Assembly (NCBI RefSeq): GCF_004010955.1 | Contig: NZ_CP025227.1 | Span: forward strand, 930,001 to 994,000 | DNA: 64,000 bases | Direction of reading: 5' to 3' | From: Actinomyces wuliandei | GTDB lineage: Bacteria; Actinomycetota; Actinomycetes; Actinomycetales; Actinomycetaceae | Shown here: one piece after another, positions 45,454-54,194 of the stretch | How positions within the stretch are numbered: position 1 is the stretch's first letter | Layout: every line of letters starts with the position of its first letter | Position numbers and translations under genes: made by a program | Notes under the pieces: model-generated | What the model was told of the DNA's origin: nothing | The model's input: only the letters and a program-made list of their open reading frames with translations | The model's database searches: none

Positions 45454-46431
45454 TCACTTGATCCCGGTGAAGCCGATGGAGTTGACGATGCGCCTGGCCG
45501 CAGCCATGAACAGCAGCAGCATGGGCAGGGCGGCCACCAGGGTGGCTGCCATGAGAGCGGACCAGTCGGGGCCGGTCTGGGGGGTCTGGGACTTGAAGAC
45601 GGCCACGGCCACCGTCAGCACCTGGGAGGAGTCGGTGTAGGACACCAGCAGGGGCCAGAAGTAGTCGTTCCAGGCGGTGATGTAGGTCAGGATCGCCAGC
45701 GTGGTGATCGGGGCCCTGGCCATGGGCAGGATCAGCTGGAAGAACACGCGGATCTTCGAGGCGCCGTCCAGCAGGGCCGCCTCCTCCAGCTCACTGGGGA
45801 TGTTCATGAAGAACTGCTTGAGGAAGAAGACCGCGAAGGGGGTCATGAACATTGTTGGCATGGCTACGCCCAGCAGGGTGTCAATGAGTCCCAGCTGCCT
45901 GACGAGCACGAAGTTCGGCAGGAGCGTGAAGATCGACGGCACCATGAGCGCGGCCAGGAAGACCGAGAAGACGGTGTCCCGGCCTGGCCAGCGCAGGCGG
46001 GCGAAGGAGTAGGCCGCCATGGCGGAGAAGAAGACCTGGCAGACGGTGACCAGGGTGGCCACGATGACGGAGTTGCGCAGGTAGAGCCAGAAGTTCATTG
46101 AGGCGCCGGAGCCACCGTCGGCGATGGCCTCCTCGGTGGACTGCATGCCGAAGACCCGGGCGAACCCGCGCAGGTTGGTGTCCACCGGCAGCACGGAGGT
46201 GGGGTCCGAGGCCAGCCCGGCGTTGGAGGACAGGGCGGTGCGCAGCACCCAGTAGAAGGGGAGGATCGTCATGATGATGACCAGGGACATGGCGACCCAG
46301 GCCAGTGCCCGTCCCAGGTTGAGGCGCCGTTCCTCGGAGGTGGCGCTCCTGGGCGCAGTGGCCGGTGCTATGGTCCCGGTCGCGGCCCTCCCGGCTCCCG
46401 CCACGGCTGTGCTGGTGGTGTCTGTGCTCAT
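45454..46431 (-). CDS. ABC sugar transporter permease, MalG type
   Basis: A 325-residue CUT1 inner membrane permease with about six membrane segments. The EAA coupling loop is in EEAALLDGASKIRVFFQLILPMARAP. It starts after a 45-residue Ala/Thr-rich cytoplasmic segment; the first helix is VAMSLVIIMTILPFYWVLRTAL. It lies 13 nt after the MalF-type gene. Confidence 0.92.
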   Translation of the reverse strand: MSTDTTSTAVAGAGRAATGTIAPATAPRSATSEERRLNLGRALAWVAMSLVIIMTILPFYWVLRTALSSNAGLASDPTSVLPVDTNLRGFARVFGMQSTEEAIADGGSGASMNFWLYLRNSVIVATLVTVCQVFFSAMAAYSFARLRWPGRDTVFSVFLAALMVPSIFTLLPNFVLVRQLGLIDTLLGVAMPTMFMTPFAVFFLKQFFMNIPSELEEAALLDGASKIRVFFQLILPMARAPITTLAILTYITAWNDYFWPLLVSYTDSSQVLTVAVAVFKSQTPQTGPDWSALMAATLVAALPMLLLFMAAARRIVNSIGFTGIK

Positions 46432-46444
46432 CGTGGTTCCCCTC

Positions 46445-47350
46445 TCAGTCCAGGTCCGTCTCGTTGGCGCGGGTCATGCGGTACTGCGCGACCGTGATGA
46501 CGGCCAGGACCACCAGCAGCCCCACGGCCATGGCCGAGGCGTAGCCGAACTGGAAGCGGTCGAAGGCCATGTCGTAGATGTAGTACTGCAGCACCCGGCT
46601 GGCGTTGACCGGACCTCCCTGGGTGGTTACCGACACCGTGTCGAAGACCTGGAAGGAGCCGATCATCGTCATGATGAGCACCAGGGCCAGGATGGGACGC
46701 AGCAGCGGGACCGTGATACGCCAGAACATGGTCCACTCGCTGGCACCGTCCACCTTGCCCGCCTCGTAGACGGTGGCCGGGATCGACTGGAGCCCGGCAA
46801 AGATGAGCAGGGCCGTGTAGCCCACGTGCCGCCACACGTTGATGACGGCGATGGTGGGGATGGCCAGGGCCGAGGAGAAGAAGTTCACCCGCTCACCGGT
46901 TAGGCCCTGGATGAGCTCGTTGGAGATACCCAGCGTGTTGTCGAGGATCCACAGCCACAGCATGGCGACGACCACGTTGGAGACCAGGTAGGGGGTCAGT
47001 ACGATCGAGCGCACCAGAGTGGACTGGGTCAGGCGCTGCATGAGTACGGCGATGGCCAGGGCCAGGACCGTCTGGAGGCCGATGTTGATGACGACGTACT
47101 CCAGGGTCACCCACACGGCGTTCCAGAAGGTCGAGTCGGAGGCCATGCGCTGGTAGTTGGACAACCCCGTGAACTGCTCGGGGGTGAGCAGGTTGTACTC
47201 GGTGAACGAGAGCCAGATACCGCGGGCCAGCGGCCAGAGGAAGAAGGCGACCAGGCCGATCGTCGCGGGGACGATGAAGGCCAGGCCCAGCCTGAGGTCG
47301 GAGCGGGGTCTGCGACTGGCTTGTCGCGCGACCGGGGTCGAGGTTGACAT
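46445..47350 (-). CDS. ABC sugar transporter permease, MalF type
   Basis: A 301-residue CUT1 permease. The EAA loop is YEAGKVDGASEWTMFWRITVPLLRP. The first helix is LAFIVPATIGLVAFFLWPLARGIWLSF, followed by NYQRMASDSTFWNAVWVTLEY typical of this partner. It is followed by the MalG-type gene. No ATPase gene is in the operon, so a shared MsiK-type ATPase encoded elsewhere is likely. Confidence 0.92.
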   Translation of the reverse strand: MSTSTPVARQASRRPRSDLRLGLAFIVPATIGLVAFFLWPLARGIWLSFTEYNLLTPEQFTGLSNYQRMASDSTFWNAVWVTLEYVVINIGLQTVLALAIAVLMQRLTQSTLVRSIVLTPYLVSNVVVAMLWLWILDNTLGISNELIQGLTGERVNFFSSALAIPTIAVINVWRHVGYTALLIFAGLQSIPATVYEAGKVDGASEWTMFWRITVPLLRPILALVLIMTMIGSFQVFDTVSVTTQGGPVNASRVLQYYIYDMAFDRFQFGYASAMAVGLLVVLAVITVAQYRMTRANETDLD

Positions 47351-47483
47351 CGGGTCTCCAAATCGACGGTGATTATGGACAGACTGCGGGCAGGGGCTGT
47401 GGTGCGGACAGATTGTGGACGGGTGCTCAGGGCCGGGGCGGCGCGTGCGCGGAGGGCTCAGTAGGCCCGCTGGCCCAGCGGGT

Positions 47484-49694
47484 TCAGTCCGAGGCGGTGG
47501 CGCGTACCAGGACCAGGTGGTCGGGGTGGAGGACAGGAAGAGCCAGGCCCGTGGTGGTCAGGAACGACCCCGGCAGGACGACACCGTCCTCGCCCATCCA
47601 CCCGGCCTGGTACCCCAGCTCGGGGTAGGGGGGCGCCGCCAGGCGGACGTGGTAGCGACGGCCCGGGTCCAGGCCGGGAAGCGGCCGTGGCGCAGTGGGC
47701 CAGGTCAGGGGCTGGGCCAGGCAGGCGATCTCGAACAGGGCCTGGGAGCCGTCGTCGGCGACGACGCCCTCAATGCGCAGGGCCTCGTCCTGGTCGAGGT
47801 CGGCGTGGACCGTCCGCCCGGAGTGGAGGAGCCCGCGCAGCTCCTTGTGCAGCGCGATGACGGCAGCCAGGCGCTGGCGCGTGGGCTCGTCGGCGGCGGT
47901 GAGGTCCCACTCCACGCCCATGTGGCCCCACAGGGCCGTGCCGACCCGGAAGTCGAGGTCGAGGTCGCGCAGCGTGGTGTGGGCGCGGCCCGAGCCCACG
48001 TGGGTCCCCACGAGCTCGGGAGGCAGCAGGAGTGAGGTGCCTCGCTGGATGTCGTGGCGGTCGTGGGCGTCGATGCAGTCCGAGGCCCACACGCGCTGGA
48101 CCCGCTCTGCTACGCCCAGGTCCACGCGCCCGCCCCCACCCGCGCAGGACTCGATCTCCAGCTCCGGGAAGCGTTCGTGCAGGGCGTCCAGCAGGCGGTA
48201 GTAGGCCAGGGTCTGGTCGTGCACCGCCGCAGCCCCCAGCCGGGTCCCCAGCCCGGGGTTGGGTGTCATGTGCCCCGGGGACAGGAGGGGGGAGTTGTGG
48301 TCCCACTTGATGTAGGCGATGCCCAGGCGCTCCACCAGGGAGGAGATCGCCTCCAGGAGGTAGTCCCAGGCACCCGGGGCGGTCAGGTCCAGGACCCGCT
48401 GGTGACGGTGCTCGGGGGCGCCCCCGGCACCGTCGGAGAGGATCCACTCAGGGTGTGCCCGGGCCAGGTCGGAGTCGGTGTTGATCATCTCCGGCTCGAA
48501 CCACAGCCCGAACTCCATGCCCAGGGAGCGCACGTGCTCCGCCAGGGGCTCCAGCCCCTGGGGCCAGGCCTGGGCGGAGACCTGCCAGTCACCCAGGCCG
48601 GAGGTGTCGTCGCGCCGGGAGCCGAACCACCCGTCGTCCAGCACGTAGCGCTCGATACCGACCTGGGCGGCCGCGTCGGCGAGCTCTTTGAGCGTGTCGA
48701 GGTCGTGGTCGAAGTAGACCGCCTCCCAGGTGTTGAGGAGGACGGGGCGGGGGCGCTGAGGGTGGGAGGGCAGGGACCGCAGCCAGTCGTGGCTGCGGTG
48801 GGACAGGGCGTCCAGTCCCTCCCCCCAGGAGAAGTACACCCACGGCGTGGTGTAGACCTCCCCTGGTCCCAGAGTCACCTCGCCGGGCAGGAGCAGCTCC
48901 CCGGCGCCGAGGAGCTTGGGGCCTGCGGTGGTGCTCAGCGCCAGGTGGCGGCTGTTGCCGGACCAGCCCAGGTGGACCGCGTGGACCCGCCCGCTGCGCC
49001 AGCCGAAGCCCCGGGTGCCTGCTGCCAGCCAGGTGGCGGCGTCGTGGCCGGGGCGTCCCTCCCAGGACTCGCGGACCCGCGCACCGGGAGAGAAAGGGGT
49101 GCGGACCAGTTGGCGCTCCAGGAGGTGGTGCCCGCTGGTGTCCAGGAGCTCTACCGCGGCGTCGGGCACGGGCATGACCGGGGTGAGCTCGGTGACCACC
49201 AGGTCTGCTCCCTCGCTCCCGGCAGGGCGGCCATCGCGGTCGTCATGGTCGTCGCGGTCGTCACTGACCCAGGCCCGCAGGCGCACCAGGCCGGAGGGCT
49301 CCAGCCGCAGCTCGGTGCCCAGGGTGAGGAGGTGGACCGGGTCGGTGGCGAGCGAGCGGACCCGGTGGGTGGTGCCGGTGGGAGCCACCTCCTGGGAGTA
49401 CTCGTGGGAGAGGCTGGTGGGGTGGGGGGAGAAGGCGTCGCCGTCGGTGCGCGACACCCCCACCGCCGGGCGGGCGGACCAGCCCAGGTGGGGCAGGGGG
49501 AGGACCGGCAGGTCGTTGAGCATCCAGTGGGTGTTGCTGCCCAGGCTGGTGCGTGCGGCTGCGGCCGCGTCAGCCAGCTCAGCGCCCTCGACGTCGCCGA
49601 GGTCCGGGCCCCAGTGGCGCACCACCGGGAGACGGTCCTCGGGGAGGTCCAGGACCAGGGAGGTGCCCGCGTTGCGCAGGTGGAGGGTCATCAT
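47484..49694 (-). CDS. Alpha-galactosidase, GH36
   Basis: A 736-residue retaining glycosidase that releases galactose from melibiose, raffinose and related sugars. The GH36 N-terminal beta-domain is followed by a barrel containing NTWEAVYFDHDLDTLKELADA and VLDDGWFGSRRDD. The nucleophile is Asp465 in YIKWDHNSP. The acid/base is Asp539 in WASDCIDAHDR, after the ESCAGGGGRVDLG motif. No signal peptide is seen, so it acts in the cytoplasm on imported sugar. ATG 49694 follows GGAAGGA. It is divergent from a ROK regulator, which is the likely repressor. Confidence 0.93.
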   Translation of the reverse strand: MMTLHLRNAGTSLVLDLPEDRLPVVRHWGPDLGDVEGAELADAAAAARTSLGSNTHWMLNDLPVLPLPHLGWSARPAVGVSRTDGDAFSPHPTSLSHEYSQEVAPTGTTHRVRSLATDPVHLLTLGTELRLEPSGLVRLRAWVSDDRDDHDDRDGRPAGSEGADLVVTELTPVMPVPDAAVELLDTSGHHLLERQLVRTPFSPGARVRESWEGRPGHDAATWLAAGTRGFGWRSGRVHAVHLGWSGNSRHLALSTTAGPKLLGAGELLLPGEVTLGPGEVYTTPWVYFSWGEGLDALSHRSHDWLRSLPSHPQRPRPVLLNTWEAVYFDHDLDTLKELADAAAQVGIERYVLDDGWFGSRRDDTSGLGDWQVSAQAWPQGLEPLAEHVRSLGMEFGLWFEPEMINTDSDLARAHPEWILSDGAGGAPEHRHQRVLDLTAPGAWDYLLEAISSLVERLGIAYIKWDHNSPLLSPGHMTPNPGLGTRLGAAAVHDQTLAYYRLLDALHERFPELEIESCAGGGGRVDLGVAERVQRVWASDCIDAHDRHDIQRGTSLLLPPELVGTHVGSGRAHTTLRDLDLDFRVGTALWGHMGVEWDLTAADEPTRQRLAAVIALHKELRGLLHSGRTVHADLDQDEALRIEGVVADDGSQALFEIACLAQPLTWPTAPRPLPGLDPGRRYHVRLAAPPYPELGYQAGWMGEDGVVLPGSFLTTTGLALPVLHPDHLVLVRATASD

Positions 49695-49721
49695 CGTCCT
49701 TCCAGGGGTGGTGGGAACCAG

Positions 49722-49743
49722 TTTCTTGTAAGTTGAAAAGAAA
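49722..49743. promoter_or_regulatory. AT-rich inverted repeat in the alpha-galactosidase/ROK gap
   Basis: TTTCTT-N10-AAGAAA sits 28 nt before the alpha-galactosidase start in an AT-rich island. ROK repressors bind AT-rich palindromes, so this is a candidate operator; no direct evidence. Confidence 0.4.
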
Positions 49744-49892
49744 GGTTAGCACCTCGGTGCCTTGGGTCACTCTGTGAGATCAGCCATGCTTGGGGGCAGT
49801 GTCCGGGGTGCTGGGCCTGCGGGGCGACGGCGACTATTGTTGCGGGCGGTATCAGGGATGAACCAGGGTTTCGACGTGAGGTGTGAGGTCTC

Positions 49893-51038
49893 GTGAGGTC
49901 TACGGCAGGTAGCGGACGCACGCTGGGGGCGCGGGTCCTGGTGGCACTGGTGGCCTCCGGCCCCCTCAGCCGCGCCGAGCTCGGTGAGCGCTTGGGGCTG
50001 TCCGCAGCCACGACGACCCGCACGGTGCGTCCGCTGCTGGAGTCCGGGAAGGTGGTCGAGCAGCCTCCCGAGGAGCAGGCGGGGCCGGGACGGCCGACCC
50101 GGACCCTGGCTGTGGTGGAGGACTGCGCCACCTTCCTGGGGGTCAAGCTCACGGCCGACCGGCTCTACGCGGTGCTGACCTCGCCGGTAGGGACTGTCCT
50201 GGAGCAGGAGGCTGTCCCCCTGGAGCACACGGACCCCGAGGCCGTGGTGGCGAGGGTGGCCTCGGTGGCTGCGGGCCTGGGGGCCAGACGGGGGCGGGTG
50301 CCCGACGCCATCGGGATATCGCTGGGTGCCGCGGTCGCGGGTGACAGCGTCGTCAAGGTGGCGGCCTTCCTGGGGTGGCGTGAGGTCCCGCTGGCAGGGC
50401 TGGTCTCCTCGGCCACCGGGGTGGCCTGCACGGTCGCCAACGACGTGCGGGCCTTTGCCTGTGCCGAGGCCTGGTTCGGTGTCGGTCGCGGTGCCGACCC
50501 CTTTGCCCTGGTCACGCTTGGTGAGGGGATCGGCTGCGGCCTGGTGGTCGGCGGTGAGGTGGTCTCTGGCGCCCGTGGGGCGGCCGGGAGCGTGGGCCAC
50601 CTGCCCCTGGCCGAGGACGGGCCGCGGTGCGAGATGGGGCACGCGGGCTGCGTCAGGGCGCTGGCCTCCACGGCTGGTATCACCGCCTCGGTGGCGCGCA
50701 GGCTCGGCCGTGCTGTCACCATGGAGGAGGTGATGGAGCCCGGGCTGCGTAGCCACCCGGAGGTCCGTGAGGTCCTGCACCAGGCCTCCCGCGCCGCAGG
50801 CCGTCTGGTGGGGACCCTGGTCGCTTTTGCCGACCCTGCTCTCACGGTGGTGTCGGGGGAGGGAGTCGCGGTGCTCCAGGCCCACCGGGACGTCTTTGAG
50901 GCGGAGGTTGCCCGGCTGCGGCACTGGTCGGCCTCCCCGGCGGCGGTGCAGCTGCGGCCCTTTGAGTTCGAGGAGTGGGCGCGGGGAGCGGCCGCGCTGG
51001 CCGTGGACCGGTGGGCCGACCTGGCAGGTGCCCGGTGA
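49893..51038 (+). CDS. ROK family transcriptional regulator
   Basis: A 381-residue sugar-responsive regulator. A winged HTH occupies about residues 10-60 ([40 protein letters not shown]). The ROK domain shows IGISLGAAV, CTVANDVRAFACAEAWFGVGRG and LGEGIGCGLVVGGEVVSGARGAAGSVGHLPL. The zinc motif normally CxCGxxGC reads CEMGHAGC, so the second Cys is Met. It probably represses the divergent alpha-galactoside operon and is released by the imported sugar or a product. GTG start. Confidence 0.9.
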   Translation: MRSTAGSGRTLGARVLVALVASGPLSRAELGERLGLSAATTTRTVRPLLESGKVVEQPPEEQAGPGRPTRTLAVVEDCATFLGVKLTADRLYAVLTSPVGTVLEQEAVPLEHTDPEAVVARVASVAAGLGARRGRVPDAIGISLGAAVAGDSVVKVAAFLGWREVPLAGLVSSATGVACTVANDVRAFACAEAWFGVGRGADPFALVTLGEGIGCGLVVGGEVVSGARGAAGSVGHLPLAEDGPRCEMGHAGCVRALASTAGITASVARRLGRAVTMEEVMEPGLRSHPEVREVLHQASRAAGRLVGTLVAFADPALTVVSGEGVAVLQAHRDVFEAEVARLRHWSASPAAVQLRPFEFEEWARGAAALAVDRWADLAGAR

Positions 51039-51074
51039 CGGGGCCGGGACCGGTGCTCTCGCGCTCGGTGCCGC

Positions 51075-51189
51075 GCTCGTCCTGGTCCGGCGTCCCAGCC
51101 GCCCGGTGGTGGCGGGTGCGCCCGCGCCCCGGGGAGGCCGCCGTCCTCCCCGGGTCGTCATGGTCGGGGGCGGCTGCATCCGCTTCTGT
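51075..51189 (+). pseudogene. Remnant of the N-terminus of the NADH dehydrogenase gene
   Basis: About 115 nt closely match 51324-51438 of the intact gene, offset 249 bp. The shared block includes the coding for PSRPVVAGAPAPRG and the FAD-binding GGG. The copy lacks a start and is followed by unrelated sequence after CTTCTGT. It is a decayed partial duplicate. Confidence 0.85.
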
Positions 51190-51246
51190 GGCAGGAACCA
51201 CGGCAGGGGAGGGTGGGCTCGCCTCGTCAGGAAGTAAGGCTGCCCT

Positions 51247-51252
51247 TATTGT
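51247..51252 (+). promoter_or_regulatory. -10 hexamer TATTGT for the NADH dehydrogenase gene, leaderless spacing
   Basis: TATTGT ends 6 nt before ATG 51259. Confidence 0.5.
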
Positions 51253-51258
51253 CGGGGC

Positions 51259-52776
51259 ATGAGCCGTACCACTCGTACCACCCTCGTGCTGTCCGCTGCT
51301 GGCCTGCTTGCTGCTGGCACCGCGCTCGCCCTGGCCCTGCGTCCCAGCCGCCCGGTGGTGGCGGGTGCGCCCGCGCCCCGGGGCGGGCACCGTCCTCCCC
51401 GGGTCGTCATCGCCGGGGGCGGGTACGTCGGCTTCTGTACCGCCCGGGCGCTGCGCGCCCGCCTGGGCACCGACCAGGTGGAGATCGCCGTGGTGGACCC
51501 CCGGCCCTACATGACCTACCAGCCCTTCCTCCCGGAGGTCGCCGCCGGGTCCATCCAGCCCCGCCACGTCATCGCCGCGCACCGCCGTTCCCTGTCCGGG
51601 TGCACCATCCTCACCGGGTCGGTCACGGCCATCGACCACGCCTCCCGCAGGCTCACCGTCACCCCGCCGGTCCCGGAGTCCTCCCAGGAGGTGCCCCAGC
51701 CCTACGAGATCGGCTACGACCACCTTGTCCTGGCGCTGGGGGCCGAGGCGCGCACCCTGCCCATCCCCGGCCTGGCCGAGCAGGCGCTGGGCTTCAAGCA
51801 GGTCGAGGAGGCCCTGGCCCTGCGCAACCGCGTGCTGTCGCGCATCGAGGACGCCGCCTCCACCTGGGACGCCCAGCGCCGCAGGCGCCTGCTCACCTTC
51901 GTGTTCGTGGGCGGGGGCTTTGCCGGGGTGGAGGCCATCGCCGAGCTGGAGGACATGGCGCGCGCCCTCGTGCGCACCATCGACTCCATCGAGCAGGAGG
52001 ACGTCCGCTTCGTCCTGGTGGAGGGGTCGCGCCGCATCCTGCCCGAGCTGACCGAGGAGCTCTCCGGATACGGGCTGGAGCAGCTGCGGGAGCGCGACAT
52101 CGACGTGCGCCTCAACACCTTCCTGTCCTCCTGCGTGGACGGGCACGTGGTCCTGTCCGATGGCACCGAGCTTGACGCGGACACCGTCGTGTGGACGGCC
52201 GGGGTCAAGCCCTCACCTGTTCTGGCCGACTCCGACCTGCCGGTGGACGCCCGCGGGCGTGTCACCACCCTGCCCACGCTCCAGGTGGCAGGTGAGGGTG
52301 GTGTGGTGCCCGGGGCCTGGGCGGCGGGCGACTGCGCGGCCGTGCCCGACGTGACCAGCGAGGACCCGGAGGCGACCTGCGCGCCCACCGCGCAGCACGC
52401 CGTGCGCCAGGCCCGACTCCTGGCTGACAATCTGGTGGCGCTGCTCACCGCCGCGCCCGGCCAGGAGCCCCTCCTGGAGTCCTACGCCCACGAGAACCTG
52501 GGCACTGTGGCCTCCCTGGGCATCGGCAAGGGGGTGGCGCGCATCCTGGGCCACAGCCTGCGCGGGTTCGTGGCCTGGACGGCGCACCGTGGCTACCACG
52601 TCTACGCCGTGCCCACCCTCAACCGCAAGGTGCGCATCATGATGGACTGGTTCGCCGCCGTGGTGTTCCGCAGGGACCTGGCCTCCTTCGGGTCCGTGGC
52701 GGCACCGGGGGCGGCCTTTGCCCAGGCCACCGCCAACGACGCCCGGATCGCCTCCCGGCACCACCAGCCGGGCTGA
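51259..52776 (+). CDS. ndh: Type II NADH dehydrogenase (NAD(P)/FAD-dependent oxidoreductase)
   Basis: A 505-residue flavoprotein that passes electrons from NADH to quinone without proton pumping. An N-terminal hydrophobic segment (TTLVLSAAGLLAAGTALALAL) may anchor it. FAD site: VVIAGGGYVGFCTARAL. NADH site: FVFVGGGFAGVEAIAELE. VVWTAGVKPSPVLA and AAGDCAAVPD follow, the latter holding the second FAD-contact Asp. The C-terminus (GFVAWTAHRGYHVYAVPTLNRK) is a membrane-contacting region. Its last 120 codons are duplicated near 60.4-60.8 kb and its N-terminus just upstream, flanking a foreign island. Confidence 0.9.
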   Translation: MSRTTRTTLVLSAAGLLAAGTALALALRPSRPVVAGAPAPRGGHRPPRVVIAGGGYVGFCTARALRARLGTDQVEIAVVDPRPYMTYQPFLPEVAAGSIQPRHVIAAHRRSLSGCTILTGSVTAIDHASRRLTVTPPVPESSQEVPQPYEIGYDHLVLALGAEARTLPIPGLAEQALGFKQVEEALALRNRVLSRIEDAASTWDAQRRRRLLTFVFVGGGFAGVEAIAELEDMARALVRTIDSIEQEDVRFVLVEGSRRILPELTEELSGYGLEQLRERDIDVRLNTFLSSCVDGHVVLSDGTELDADTVVWTAGVKPSPVLADSDLPVDARGRVTTLPTLQVAGEGGVVPGAWAAGDCAAVPDVTSEDPEATCAPTAQHAVRQARLLADNLVALLTAAPGQEPLLESYAHENLGTVASLGIGKGVARILGHSLRGFVAWTAHRGYHVYAVPTLNRKVRIMMDWFAAVVFRRDLASFGSVAAPGAAFAQATANDARIASRHHQPG

Positions 52777-52789
52777 GGCCGGAGGGAGG
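52418..52789 (+). repeat. Direct repeat A: 3' end of ndh
   Basis: 372 bp, matching 60409-60780 with about nine substitutions and no gaps; the two copies are 7,991 bp apart and bound the island. The repeat ends 13 nt after the ndh stop. Confidence 0.95.
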
Positions 52790-52891
52790 GCCATAACCTG
52801 TCGCCTGACCAGATGACGATGGCTCGCCCAGTGCCCACAGGGTCTCGTCGGTGGCTGCGCTTATGCAGCTGAGGAAATTGGAGGTGAGTAT

Positions 52892-52922
52892 GGTTTGCGT
52901 GAGACAAGGTTTCATGCAAACC
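52892..52922. terminator. Hairpin at the left edge of the island
   Basis: GGTTTGC / GCAAACC with a 17-nt loop, 116 nt after the ndh stop. It could end the ndh transcript. Confidence 0.3.
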
Positions 52923-53009
52923 GCATATCGATATAGAGTGTAGCATATTGCATTCCGGCTTGTCCTGTGTCAGCGGCTGAGTCCCGGGCTTCGTTCAGGG
53001 GCTGGTATC

Positions 53010-53433
53010 TTGATGTCAAATGGAACCGTATTTGGCTAATGCCTCAACCCTGTTCCACGAGACAGTGCCGTTGTGACCGTTTCCTCCTTGTCGGGTACAC
53101 CGACTGTGTGGACCTGATTGTTCTTGAGTATGGCGGTCTGGACTGCGCCCAGGCGCCCGCCCGGTCACGCCCCGGTATGACCGCAAACAAGCGACTGCCA
53201 TAGGCCTCCAAGTGGGTGGAGAGCTCCCGGAAAGGGTGCTGCTGCGAGCCTTGGTCTGAGTGAAGTAATGGTCTGCCCTTTCTCGGGCAGGCGGCGCGCC
53301 TGCCGCCATGAGGGCAGAATCTCGCACCAACTGGTGCGCACGTGAGCCAACCCGTCACCCAGCCAATCACGTTCGCGGTGCAACAGTCGAGAACAGTCTC
53401 GAGACAGACAAGTCCTCCCAGGCAGACATACCA
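53010..53433 (-). pseudogene. Remnant of an IS3-family transposase (OrfB)
   Basis: The minus strand reads ETVLDCCTANVIGW, then CPRKGRPLLHSDQGSQ, THLEAYGSRL and VYPTRRKRSQRH. These match, in order, the rve/DDE integrase segments of IS3/IS150-type transposases (VIDCCTxxVIGW, HSDRGSQY, LEAYGIR, YPTR). Spacing is broken by frameshifts and losses, and no terminal repeats or start are seen, so it is a fossil. It marks past transposition at the left side of the island. Confidence 0.75.
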
Positions 53434-54194
53434 CGCCACTGCTGCCCCTTTACCCGTGGCGACAAAAATCACGACCTACCGGCGCGGGGTGCTCCGTCAA
53501 ATAGACCGCAGGGAGGGTAGTCCTCACCTTTCGGAGTACCTGTAAAATTACGAATCCCAGCGCGCACACGGGCTTGTACCGGACGGTGCCCGGTTCCACC
53601 GCCATCTCTACCCAGGCCCGGTTGGCGGGCAAATATTTCGGCGACCGTAGGTGGAGCCTTACGGTCCCAGAGTTCGGGCTCCGACCGCCGTCTAGAAATC
53701 CCTTCGCCTTATGGTCGTCTGGGACTCAGACCGGTTGTGCCAGTCCTTGATGTCCCCTGGGGCCACCAGCAGTCGTAGACACAGGCAGATATATTTCTCA
53801 CTGAAGATGAGAGACGGCTTTTGCCTTGCTCCTGCTCCTCAGCGACAAAGGTGACGGCTTCTCGCCGGAGTCATTATCCCTCCCTGGCCTTGTGTAGTTG
53901 CGCTCGAAGGAGGTGTGTCTCCGCAGTCTCCTACGTTGCTTCTACCTCGCCCTCATCCTGCCTGCACTGTTTCCTGTACCCAGCTACTCAGCACCCCACC
54001 ACCTAAGGCAGGACATCTCAGGCAGGTCACTATTATTGCGGCCATCGTGCGGTCCTCCCACAAACGACTTCACACCACTACGAGCGGAGTTCCTCGCAGT
54101 TGCCGTAATCTTGGCAACCCATGTCACAGTCTCACCTATATCTACTCATAAAAAGCCGTGTACAGGTCCTAGTGCCAATAACCTTATCCACCCA
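53434..54194. other. Low-GC stretch without recognisable gene
   Basis: About 760 nt between the IS3 remnant and the end of the operon. A good Shine-Dalgarno AAGGAGGTG (53906-53914) precedes a 78-codon frame (53915-54151), but the translation has no domain-like composition. I regard the stretch as degraded mobile DNA. Confidence 0.5.

Noticed and set aside
53915..54151. 78-codon frame with a strong Shine-Dalgarno in the island
   Set aside because: The translation is Pro/Ser/Thr/His-rich and non-repetitive, with no recognisable domain; the AGGAGGTG can occur by chance in degraded DNA.
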